A stretch of 5,297 bases of DNA, from positions 1 through 5,297 of the forward strand of contig SPCN01000169.1 of NCBI GenBank assembly GCA_004525465.1, written 5' to 3'. Below the pieces are notes generated by a model. The model saw nothing but the letters and a program-made list of their open reading frames with translations. It was not told the DNA's origin and did not search any database. A program made the position numbers and the translations under genes. This DNA is from Chrysiogenales bacterium. Its GTDB lineage: Bacteria; Acidobacteriota; Aminicenantia; UBA2199. Shown here piece by piece: positions 1-5,297 of the stretch (positions are counted from its first letter, which is position 1; each line of letters opens with the position of its first letter).

Positions 1-192
1 CCGGGGTCCGCGCAAGATCCTGGCCGGCAGAGTGATCAATGCTCTGAGCAGCTCAAAAACCGCATCAACGGCAATGCCCAGGAGGCGGAAAGGCAGTAAC
101 AAAAGCCAGATAAGAGGATAAAGCAGCAGTGCCAGCAAAGCCAGCGGCCAGCAGATAAAAAGCAAAATCAACCATAAAAAAAATTTGCCCAC
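1..192 (-). CDS. Small hydrophobic membrane protein, N-terminal part (runs off left edge)
   Basis: This minus-strand gene starts with GTG at 192-190 and stays open for 64 codons to the window edge, so its C-terminus is not seen. The start is supported by an AGGAGG Shine-Dalgarno four bases upstream. The product begins MGKFFLWLILLF and is dominated by Leu, Ile, Phe and Trp. Residues about 4-34 form one long or two closely packed membrane segments, containing a WPLALLALLLYPLIW stretch. A more amphipathic part follows (about 35-64) with Arg at 36, 50, 58, 61 and 64, fitting a cytoplasmic or interfacial tail. There is no cleavage site, so it is an inner-membrane protein rather than a secreted one. 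Short proteins of this composition are common in Gram-negative genomes and uncharacterised. I assign no function. It is transcribed divergently from the B3/B4 gene. Low sequence complexity is the main caveat, but the ribosome binding site and uninterrupted frame make it credible. Confidence 0.72.
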   Translation of the reverse strand, partial: MGKFFLWLILLFICWPLALLALLLYPLIWLLLLPFRLLGIAVDAVFELLRALITLPARILRGPR

Positions 193-196
193 AATT

Positions 197-203
197 CCTC
201 CTC
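197..203 (-). promoter_or_regulatory. Shine-Dalgarno of the minus-strand membrane protein
   Basis: On the minus strand this reads GAGGAGG, a near-perfect anti-16S match, followed by AATT and then the GTG start. It decides the start codon: the nearby ATG is out of frame and no other in-frame start is as well placed. Confidence 0.75.
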
Positions 204-279
204 GGCGCCATGCCGTCCCGGTCAAACAGCAGATGGCGTTCTCAATGAAAAATGTCTTGAGGATTTTTTTACCACACTG

Positions 280-288
280 TGATAGAAT
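280..288 (+). promoter_or_regulatory. Candidate extended -10 promoter of the B3/B4 gene
   Basis: TGA followed by TAGAAT (283-288) fits the TGn extended -10 pattern with a 5/6 hexamer. The only -35-like element, TTGAGG at 257-262, sits 20 bp away, which is too far for good spacing, so recognition would rely on the extended -10. Predicted transcription start is near 295, about seven bases before the ATG at 302. Confidence 0.4.
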
Positions 289-301
289 TTACAAACATAA
301 A

Positions 302-946
302 ATGACCATGCCCTTTTCAATTCAAAACCTGTTGCCTGGAAAGTTGAACGCCGGGATTAACCTTTTTCACGGCGTTTCAGGCTGTCAAGCTGATCTCTTA
401 AAAGAATTCATCAGTAGTCAGCTGGCTGCCATTCGTTCCATTCACAACCGCTCCCTGCCGCCCGGATTCGCCTGTTCCCGCCAGTTGTATAAATCATTCC
501 GCATCGACCCCACCAAACACCGCCCCTCTTCTGAAGCTCTCTGGCGCCGGCTGCGCGACAAGAATGACTTTCCTGCCGTAAACCCTCCAGTGGACCTGAC
601 CAATTTTCTTTCGCTCAAATTCCAGATCTGCTTCGGGCTCTACGATCTGGAGCGCCTGCACGGCCCGGCAGTCATCACCTTAGGCAGTGGAAACGATCAG
701 TACCAGGGCATCCGCAAAGAATCCCTGAATTTCAACGGCAAGATCGTGCTGCGCGATGCACAGGGCGCTTTCGGCAATCCCTCAGCAGATTCGCTGCGGG
801 CCAGTGTGCAAAGAACCAGCCGGGAGGTCATGCAAGTGCTTTTTTTTCACCCTGACGATTCTTTGCAAAAAGCCATTTTGGCTGAAACCCTGGCTGTTTT
901 CCGGCAATTTTTTACCATGTCGGAGAGCCGATCATTTTTCATTTAA
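302..946 (+). CDS. B3/B4 domain protein (PheRS beta-like, COG3382 type)
   Basis: This 214-residue protein resembles the stand-alone B3/B4 domain family, related to the editing/RNA-binding module of the phenylalanyl-tRNA synthetase beta subunit. Family-like blocks, in order, are: an N-terminal beta strand (KLNAGINLFHGV, about 14-25); YKSFRIDPTKHRPSSEALWRRL in two parts (about 63-84); the PPVDLTNFLSLKF helix region (about 95-107); LYDLERLHGPAVITLGSG (113-130); and VLRDAQGAFGNPSADS into RTSREVMQVLFF (149-182). In PheRS this fold clears mischarged Tyr-tRNA. Free-standing copies are uncharacterised, so tRNA or nucleic-acid binding, possibly trans-editing, is inference. The frame is open back to 185, but upstream residues do not look like the domain and neither ATG 233 nor ATG 245 has a Shine-Dalgarno. 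I prefer ATG 302 (or 308), just downstream of a -10-like element. No Shine-Dalgarno precedes it either, so the start is uncertain. The domain assignment is firm. The bactofilin gene follows after 40 bp. Confidence 0.82.
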   Translation: MTMPFSIQNLLPGKLNAGINLFHGVSGCQADLLKEFISSQLAAIRSIHNRSLPPGFACSRQLYKSFRIDPTKHRPSSEALWRRLRDKNDFPAVNPPVDLTNFLSLKFQICFGLYDLERLHGPAVITLGSGNDQYQGIRKESLNFNGKIVLRDAQGAFGNPSADSLRASVQRTSREVMQVLFFHPDDSLQKAILAETLAVFRQFFTMSESRSFFI

Positions 947-976
947 AATGCCCATGAACGAAGAAATTAATCAGAC

Positions 977-981
977 AGGAG
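977..981 (+). promoter_or_regulatory. Shine-Dalgarno of the bactofilin gene
   Basis: AGGAG lies five bases before the ATG at 987. It selects this start over in-frame ATGs at 948 and 954, which have no ribosome binding site and would add residues outside the bactofilin core. Confidence 0.75.
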
Positions 982-986
982 CAACC

Positions 987-1403
987 ATGCAAAACCAGAG
1001 AATCGCTGACAACGCTGCCGCTAGCGAACAGAAATCATCCATTACCAAGGCCACTTCCATCACCGGCGAAATCAGCGGTAAGGGGGAATTGCGTCTGGAT
1101 AACCAGATGAACGGTGTGCTTACACTGAAGGGATTGTTGATCATCGGCAAGGATTGCAATTTTTCGGGCCGGGTCGAAGCCGACCATATCATCGTCGAAG
1201 GCCGGGTGGAAGGCCGGATCAAGGCGTTGGACAAGATCGAGATCAGGGCCGGCGGCCATGTACATGGAAAAATCGTCTGCCAGCAGATCGCCATTGCCGA
1301 AGGCGCTTTTTTAGACGGGGAAGTTAAAAGCAAAAAAGGCAATCCCCTTGCTCCCGACTTTTTCATTGAAAAGAGAAAAGATTTGCAATCCGGAAACAAA
1401 TAG
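987..1403 (+). CDS. Bactofilin family cytoskeletal protein (DUF583)
   Basis: This 138-residue protein has the layout of a bactofilin, a polymer-forming bacterial cytoskeletal protein with a right-handed beta-helix core. Bactofilins assemble without nucleotide into membrane-associated filaments that scaffold cell-wall enzymes, stalk or shape determinants, or chromosome-organising factors. A polar, probably disordered N-terminus (about 1-18) precedes the core (about 19-114). The core shows the repeating short-strand pattern: ITKATSITGEISGKGELRL, then GLLIIGKDCNFSGRVEADHI, IIVEGRVEGRIKALDKIEI, and IAIAEGAFLDGEVK. Regular hydrophobic positions and Gly turns match the beta-helix rungs. A charged tail (115-138) ends the protein. 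Length is typical of the family. No obvious amphipathic or hydrophobic N-terminal membrane anchor is visible. Bactofilin genes often neighbour M23 peptidase genes, but none is seen here; the upstream partner is the B3/B4 gene. No convincing promoter lies in the 40-bp gap, so co-transcription with it is likely. Confidence 0.93.
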   Translation: MQNQRIADNAAASEQKSSITKATSITGEISGKGELRLDNQMNGVLTLKGLLIIGKDCNFSGRVEADHIIVEGRVEGRIKALDKIEIRAGGHVHGKIVCQQIAIAEGAFLDGEVKSKKGNPLAPDFFIEKRKDLQSGNK

Positions 1404-1515
1404 TATTCAGATCGGCGGCCAGACCGTCAATAACATGCCGGCAAGAATCATGATCACTGACCGCGGTTTCTCAATTTCCTTGACCTGTTAACACAAATAA
1501 CCTGCGAAATTGTCC

Positions 1516-1544
1516 TTGACATTTAGGTCGATACAGATTAAACT
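1516..1544 (+). promoter_or_regulatory. Promoter of rpsA (sigma70 type)
   Basis: A perfect -35 TTGACA (1516-1521) is followed by a 17-bp spacer and TAAACT (1539-1544, 4/6 match to TATAAT). Predicted transcription start is about 1551, giving a leader near 47 nt before the ATG at 1598. Confidence 0.65.
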
Positions 1545-1586
1545 AATATTAGAATCTTGGTAATTAAAAATCCATCCGGAATAAAC

Positions 1587-1591
1587 AAGGA
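1587..1591 (+). promoter_or_regulatory. Shine-Dalgarno of rpsA
   Basis: AAGGA ends six bases before the ATG at 1598. That ATG gives the expected S1 N-terminus with a short disordered leader, so the start is well supported. S1 genes in other bacteria often have weak ribosome sites under autoregulation; this one looks ordinary. Confidence 0.65.
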
Positions 1592-1597
1592 AATCCC

Positions 1598-2824
1598 ATG
1601 ACCGAGAACAAAAATGAAACAGCTGCGCCCGCCAAAAATAGCGAAGAGAGCTTTGCCGACCTGCTGAACGCCTCTTTCCGCACTGACGCGCGCATAAATG
1701 TTGGCGAAGTTGCCGAGGGTAAGGTTATTTCCATCGCCAAGGACAACATCTTCCTCGACCTGGGCACACGCGCCGAAGGCATGATCGACCGCGAAGAATG
1801 CGAACGCCAGGGGCAATTGACCGTCAAGGCGGGTGATACGGTCCAAGTCCTGGTGACCTCTTTCCGCGACGGGATCTTTCTTTGCACGGCAAAGCTGCGC
1901 CAATCCGGCCGGAGTGACTGGCGTCAGGCTAAGGACTCGCCATCCCTGACCATGCTACGCGAGGCCTTCGCGGCGCATATTCCGGTTGAGGGCCGGGTTA
2001 AGGCTGTAAACAAAGGTGGATTCGAAGTCCAAGTCATGGGCCAAAAGGCTTTTTGCCCGATATCTCAAATTGAAAAAAGATTTTGCCAGAATCCGGATAT
2101 ACACCTGGATCAGACTTATTCCTTTTTAATTAGCCAGTACGAAGAAGACGGCCGCAATATCGTGATCGGACGCAAAGAGCTACTGCAGGCCGAAGACAAG
2201 GAAAAAGCACGGCTGTTGTGGCAGGGACTCGAATTGAAACAGGTGCGCGAAGGCACCGTGACCTCAGTACATGATTACGGTGCTTTCGTTGATATTGGCG
2301 GCATAGAAGGGCTGTTGCACATTTCGGAAATTTCCCATCAGAAAATCCAGAGTGCCCAGGAAGCGCTTCAACCCGGACAGAAACTGAAAGTGGCCATTCT
2401 CAAGCTGGACCAGGAAGCCAACAAGATATCCTTGAGCCTAAAAGCACTGCTGGCCGATCCCTGGACAATTGCCGGCGACAAGCTGGAAGTGGGAGCCGAA
2501 TTTGCCGGCAAGGTCGTCCACATGAAATCCTTTGGCGCCTTCATTGAACTTTTTCCCGGAGTGACCGGCCTGCTGCACATATCCCGCCTGGGCGCAGACC
2601 GCCGCCTCAATCATCCCAAAGAGATCCTGGAGATCGGCGCTACGGTCAACGTGCGCATTCTGGCGTTCGATGCCGAGCGCAAAACCCTGTCCTTGACCAT
2701 GGAAGAACCAGAGGAAGATTTCAGCAGCGAACTCGCACGGCTGAAAGAAAAACAGGACCAGGACCTGAAAACTGGCAGCGGCACCATGGCCGCGTTACTG
2801 GATTCCGCTATTCTAGAAAAATAA
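1598..2824 (+). CDS. rpsA: 30S ribosomal protein S1, four-S1-domain form
   Basis: This 408-residue protein contains four S1 (OB-fold) RNA-binding repeats at about 36-101, 127-194, 214-283 and 298-368. Repeats 1 and 2 are divergent, as expected for the S1 domains that contact the ribosome rather than mRNA. Repeats 3 and 4 are canonical: DYGAFVDIGGIEGLLHISEI (226-245) and SFGAFIELFPGVTGLLHIS (311-329), with the exposed aromatics Tyr227/Phe230 and Phe312/Phe315 and the conserved His241 and His327. S1 binds mRNA on the 30S subunit and helps start translation, especially on structured or Shine-Dalgarno-poor messages. A charged tail (about 370-393) leads to a TGSGTMAALLDSAI segment like the C-terminal tail of other short S1 proteins. 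E. coli S1 has six repeats in about 557 residues, so this is the short form; nothing suggests truncation, since the stop follows a family-like tail. A general S1-domain RNA-binding protein is the alternative. It has its own promoter, and secA follows. Confidence 0.92.
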   Translation: MTENKNETAAPAKNSEESFADLLNASFRTDARINVGEVAEGKVISIAKDNIFLDLGTRAEGMIDREECERQGQLTVKAGDTVQVLVTSFRDGIFLCTAKLRQSGRSDWRQAKDSPSLTMLREAFAAHIPVEGRVKAVNKGGFEVQVMGQKAFCPISQIEKRFCQNPDIHLDQTYSFLISQYEEDGRNIVIGRKELLQAEDKEKARLLWQGLELKQVREGTVTSVHDYGAFVDIGGIEGLLHISEISHQKIQSAQEALQPGQKLKVAILKLDQEANKISLSLKALLADPWTIAGDKLEVGAEFAGKVVHMKSFGAFIELFPGVTGLLHISRLGADRRLNHPKEILEIGATVNVRILAFDAERKTLSLTMEEPEEDFSSELARLKEKQDQDLKTGSGTMAALLDSAILEK

Positions 2825-3017
2825 TATAGCCGTGCCTTTTGCCGGGTGAATCTGTCAGTAGGTAATATTTCCTTTTTTCAATCCCGATTGGGCGTAAATC
2901 AAGCGCATGATTTCGTTTATGATATGCCTGCGCATGCGGAAAGTCATTGTAGCCTCAGGCCGGAACTCCACGCACCATTTGATTAAAAACAGCCATCTCT
3001 GTTATAATACATATACC
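2825..3017 (+). other. Intergenic region between rpsA and secA
   Basis: This 193-bp spacer ends in the secA promoter. I see no intrinsic terminator for rpsA: the T run at 2873-2878 comes before, not after, the small CAAT/ATTG inverted repeat (2879-2890). A modest inverted repeat GCGCA (2903-2907) / TGCGC (2929-2933), with a 21-base loop, lies upstream of the promoter. The secA frame is open from 2898, with in-frame ATGs at 2907, 2919 and 2934, but these lack ribosome sites and the peptide is not SecA-like. Confidence 0.5.
2979..3008 (+). promoter_or_regulatory. Promoter of secA (sigma70 type)
   Basis: TTGATT (2979-2984) is followed by an 18-bp spacer and a perfect TATAAT (3003-3008). Transcription would start around 3014-3018, at or just before the secA ATG (3018). 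The mRNA would therefore have almost no leader. Confidence 0.72.
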
Positions 3018-5297
3018 ATGTTCAAATTCATCCTGCGCAAAATTTTCGGCACCCAGAACGAAAGAGACCTTAAACGCCTACAGCCGCTGGTGGCCCGCAT
3101 CAACACATACGAGTCAGCATTGCTGCCGCTAAGTGACGAGCAGTTGCGCGCCAAGACCGCTGACTTCAAGAAAAGAGCACTGGCCGGCGAAGATCTGGAT
3201 GCCCTTTTACCGGAAACTTTTGCGGTCGTGCGTGAAGCGGCCCACCGCACCCTGAACATGAGGCATTTCGACGTTCAGCTGATGGGCGGCATGATCCTTC
3301 ATCAAGGCAAAATCGCTGAAATGAAAACCGGTGAAGGAAAAACTCTGGTCGCCACCCTGCCGGCTTATCTGAATTCACTAACCGGCAAAGGCGTACACGT
3401 CGTCACCGTCAACGATTACCTTGCCAAAAGGGACTCGGAATGGATGGGCAAAATATATGAATTCTTAGGTCTGTCGGTCGGAGTCATCCAACACGAGATG
3501 AATGATCAACAGCGCAAGCAAGCCTATGCCTGCGACGTCACCTACGGCACCAACAATGAATTCGGTTTCGATTATCTGCGCGACAACATGAAATTCGATG
3601 TGCAAAGTTTGAGTCAGCGGGAATTTAACTTCGCCATTGTCGACGAAGTGGACTCCATTCTAATAGACGAGGCCCGGACGCCCCTTATTATTTCCGGCCC
3701 CACCGAGCAGTCCACCTCCTTTTTTTACAGGGTCAATGAATTCGTAACCAGGATCAAGCGCAGCAAGGAATTATACGATCATGACGAGAAAACGAAAACC
3801 GTGATCCTGACTGAAACCGGCATTAACGAAGCCGAGAAATTTTTCCGAATCGACAATCTCTACGACCTGCCAAACATGGACCTGCTTCATCAGATATATC
3901 AGTCGCTCAAAGCCCATCTGATCTTCAACCGCGACGTGGACTACCTGGTCAAGGACGACCAGGTGCTGATCGTCGATGAATTCACAGGTCGCATCATGCC
4001 TGGTCGCCGTTATTCTGACGGCCTGCACCAGGCCCTGGAAGCCAAGGAAAACGTCAAGGTCGAGCAGGAGTACCAAACCCTGGCCACCATCACCTTCCAA
4101 AATTATTTCCGCATGTATAAAAGACTTTCCGGCATGACCGGAACCGCCATAACCGAAGCAGCCGAATTCTCACACATTTACCACCTCGACGTCACCGAGG
4201 TCCCAACCAACAGAGTCTTGATTCGCACCGAGTTCTCCGACATGATCTATGGCAGCAAGGAAGAAAAATGGCAAGCGGTGGCCAGTGAAATCAAAGCTCT
4301 TAACGAAAAAGGCCAGCCGGTGCTGGTCGGGACGATATCCATTGAGAATTCTGAACTGCTCAGTCGCAGACTGCAGCGGGAAAAAGTCCGCCACGTGGTG
4401 CTCAACGCCAAATACCACGAATCGGAAGCGGAGATCGTTGCCCAGGCCGGGCGGCTCAATTCGGTGACCCTGGCCACCAATATGGCCGGCCGCGGCACCG
4501 ATATTCTCCTGGGGGGAAACCCGGAATCCCTGCTTCGGGAAGAATTAAAGAAAAAGGGCTTCAGCCTGGAAACTGCGCCTCCTGTGGTCAAAGAAAAAGC
4601 GCAAGCCGAGATTAACGAGCAGGTGAACCTTGAGCGCCAGGCAGTGATCGAACGCGGCGGCCTGCATATCCTGGGCACCGAACGACACGAGGCCCGCCGC
4701 ATCGACAACCAATTGCGTGGGCGTTCGGGACGCCAGGGCGACCCCGGTTCCTCGCGTTTCTATATTTCCCTGGAAGACGACCTGATGAAAATACTTGGTT
4801 CGGATCGCATCCGCAGCATGCTGGTTCGCGCCGGCATGAGCAACGGCGTTCCTCTGGAGAATCGACTGGTTTCCCGGGCAATTGAAAATGCGCAAAAGCA
4901 GATCGAAGGGCAGAATTTTTCCATCCGCAAACACTTGCTCGAGTACGATGATGTAATGAACAAGCAGCGCCAGCACATTTACTCCCTGCGTCGGGATATT
5001 CTTTTCGGCAAGGATTTTACAGACTATATTCAGGAGCTTCTACAAGATCTTTATGACGATATATTCTCCTTCTACATCGATGAAAACAAGGAATCAGATC
5101 AATGGGACGTGGAGGCATTCCAAAAAGAAATCCTCCTGCAATTCGGTTTGGATCTCAGGCAAGTTCCCCAGGGTGATTTCCGCGATTCCCCGCCCCTGCT
5201 CCTGAAGGAAAACGTTATTGGGCAAATCAAGGCCCTCTACCAGGAAAAGGAAGCGCTTGTCGGCGCCACCCAGATGCGCGAGTTGGAAAGGATGATC
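3018..5297 (+). CDS. secA: Protein translocase ATPase SecA, C-terminally cut by window edge
   Basis: SecA is the cytosolic and membrane-associated motor that uses ATP to push unfolded preproteins through SecYEG. The frame is intact for 760 codons and open at the edge; complete SecA proteins are usually about 830-900 residues. The start, MFKFILRKIFGTQNERDLKR, is the conserved N-terminus. NBD1 carries Walker A MKTGEGKT (102-109, Lys108) and the DEVDS Walker B (209-213, Asp209/Glu210), then IDEARTPLIISG. The preprotein cross-linking domain spans roughly 225-365. IVDEFTGR (318-325) and SGMTGTA (371-377) mark the return to NBD1. NBD2 has GTISIENSELL, TNMAGRGTDI (487-496) and the arginine-finger motif GRSGRQGDPGSSRF (568-581; Arg569, Arg572). 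The helical scaffold follows, with LEYDDVMNKQR from 641. The window ends around the start of the two-helix finger, so the rest of that finger, the C-terminal linker and any zinc-binding tail are not seen. No Shine-Dalgarno precedes the ATG. Confidence 0.98.
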   Translation, partial: MFKFILRKIFGTQNERDLKRLQPLVARINTYESALLPLSDEQLRAKTADFKKRALAGEDLDALLPETFAVVREAAHRTLNMRHFDVQLMGGMILHQGKIAEMKTGEGKTLVATLPAYLNSLTGKGVHVVTVNDYLAKRDSEWMGKIYEFLGLSVGVIQHEMNDQQRKQAYACDVTYGTNNEFGFDYLRDNMKFDVQSLSQREFNFAIVDEVDSILIDEARTPLIISGPTEQSTSFFYRVNEFVTRIKRSKELYDHDEKTKTVILTETGINEAEKFFRIDNLYDLPNMDLLHQIYQSLKAHLIFNRDVDYLVKDDQVLIVDEFTGRIMPGRRYSDGLHQALEAKENVKVEQEYQTLATITFQNYFRMYKRLSGMTGTAITEAAEFSHIYHLDVTEVPTNRVLIRTEFSDMIYGSKEEKWQAVASEIKALNEKGQPVLVGTISIENSELLSRRLQREKVRHVVLNAKYHESEAEIVAQAGRLNSVTLATNMAGRGTDILLGGNPESLLREELKKKGFSLETAPPVVKEKAQAEINEQVNLERQAVIERGGLHILGTERHEARRIDNQLRGRSGRQGDPGSSRFYISLEDDLMKILGSDRIRSMLVRAGMSNGVPLENRLVSRAIENAQKQIEGQNFSIRKHLLEYDDVMNKQRQHIYSLRRDILFGKDFTDYIQELLQDLYDDIFSFYIDENKESDQWDVEAFQKEILLQFGLDLRQVPQGDFRDSPPLLLKENVIGQIKALYQEKEALVGATQMRELERMI

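Larger units (their letters stand above)
193..301. other. Divergent intergenic region
   Basis: This spacer lies between the leftward membrane-protein gene and the rightward B3/B4 gene and should hold promoters for both. The rightward signal is an extended -10 near 280-288. A weak leftward candidate is TTGTAA (294-289) with a 17-bp spacer to TAAAAA (271-266), which overlaps the rightward promoter. If both are real, the two units could interfere with one another. The rightward frame is open across the spacer back to 185, but the peptide it encodes there is not B3/B4-like. Confidence 0.4.
1404..1597 (+). other. Intergenic region and rpsA leader
   Basis: This 194-bp spacer holds the rpsA promoter in its second half and a predicted leader of about 47 nt. 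The first half (1404-1475) shows no terminator; only short palindromes (TGCCGGCA at 1436-1443 and CCGCGG near 1461) occur, without a following T run. The octamer TCCTTGAC occurs twice (1477-1484 and 1513-1520), 36 bp apart. Only the downstream copy has a -10 at workable distance. Confidence 0.5.

Noticed and set aside
185..301. N-terminal extension of the B3/B4 protein from TTG 185 or ATG 233/245
   Set aside because: The extra residues do not resemble the domain, no Shine-Dalgarno precedes these starts, and 185-192 would overlap the divergent gene's start. The -10-like element at 280-288 also lies inside this stretch.
840..847. Run of eight T in the B3/B4 gene, and seven T at 3720-3726 in secA, as possible phase-variation tracts
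   Set aside because: Both fall within Leu/Phe codons of intact frames, and the flanking protein is family-like. Nothing indicates programmed slippage.
943..949. Possible -10 (TAAAAT, 944-949) for a separate bactofilin promoter
   Set aside because: The hexamer is a 5/6 match but has no -35 at 16-18 bp, and A/T-rich junctions produce such matches by chance.
756..986. Longer bactofilin starting at 756 or at ATG 948/954
   Set aside because: 756 lies well inside the B3/B4 gene in another frame. ATG 948 and 954 lack a ribosome site, while ATG 987 has AGGAG at good spacing.
971..1399. Minus-strand open frames opposite the bactofilin
   Set aside because: They are antisense shadows of a clear bactofilin gene, with no ribosome site or family resemblance.
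1538..1903. Minus-strand open frames opposite the 5' end of rpsA
   Set aside because: They lie antisense to a confident S1 gene, cover its promoter, and encode nothing recognisable.
2873..2893. T run plus CAAT/ATTG repeat as an rpsA terminator
   Set aside because: The stem is only four base pairs and the T run precedes it on the plus strand, the wrong order for an intrinsic terminator.
2918..2923. Second -10-like box (TATGAT) upstream of secA
   Set aside because: No acceptable -35 lies 16-18 bp upstream; the nearest, TTGGGC at 2888, is 24 bp away. The 2979-3008 promoter is much better.
3771..4976. Several minus-strand frames and one plus-strand frame (4249-4467) inside secA
   Set aside because: The SecA frame is uninterrupted and carries all family motifs; the other frames are by-products of its codon use.

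Overview
The window is a chromosomal housekeeping segment from a bacterium of moderate GC (roughly half G+C by eye). The evidence is a bactofilin, a short four-domain ribosomal protein S1 and a SecA with all its catalytic motifs. The lineage cannot be fixed from sequence alone. The four-S1-domain form argues against a typical gamma- or betaproteobacterium, whose S1 has six domains. An acidobacterial/Aminicenantes-like or deltaproteobacterial-type lineage is a guess only.

Layout, left to right. Positions 192-1 (minus strand) hold the first 64 codons of a very hydrophobic small membrane protein with a GTG start and a strong Shine-Dalgarno; it runs off the left edge. A divergent spacer (193-301) separates it from a plus-strand pair: a B3/B4-domain protein (302-946) and a bactofilin (987-1403), 40 bp apart and probably co-transcribed. 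After a 194-bp spacer carrying a sigma70-type promoter comes rpsA (1598-2824). After another 193-bp spacer with a very good promoter comes secA (3018 onward), cut by the right edge after 760 codons.

Functional themes are translation (S1; the B3/B4 protein is probably RNA- or tRNA-related by homology to a PheRS beta module), cytoskeleton and cell shape (bactofilin), and protein export (SecA). Apart from the likely 302/987 pair, each gene appears to have its own promoter, so this is a neighbourhood rather than one operon.

The most notable signal concerns translation initiation. rpsA, the bactofilin and the minus-strand gene have clear Shine-Dalgarno sequences. secA has none, and its -10 box ends only 9 bases before the ATG, which predicts a leaderless or near-leaderless secA mRNA. 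The B3/B4 gene has a similar arrangement on weaker evidence. I found no RNA genes, mobile elements, CRISPR arrays or clear intrinsic terminators, and no convincing new multi-gene system.
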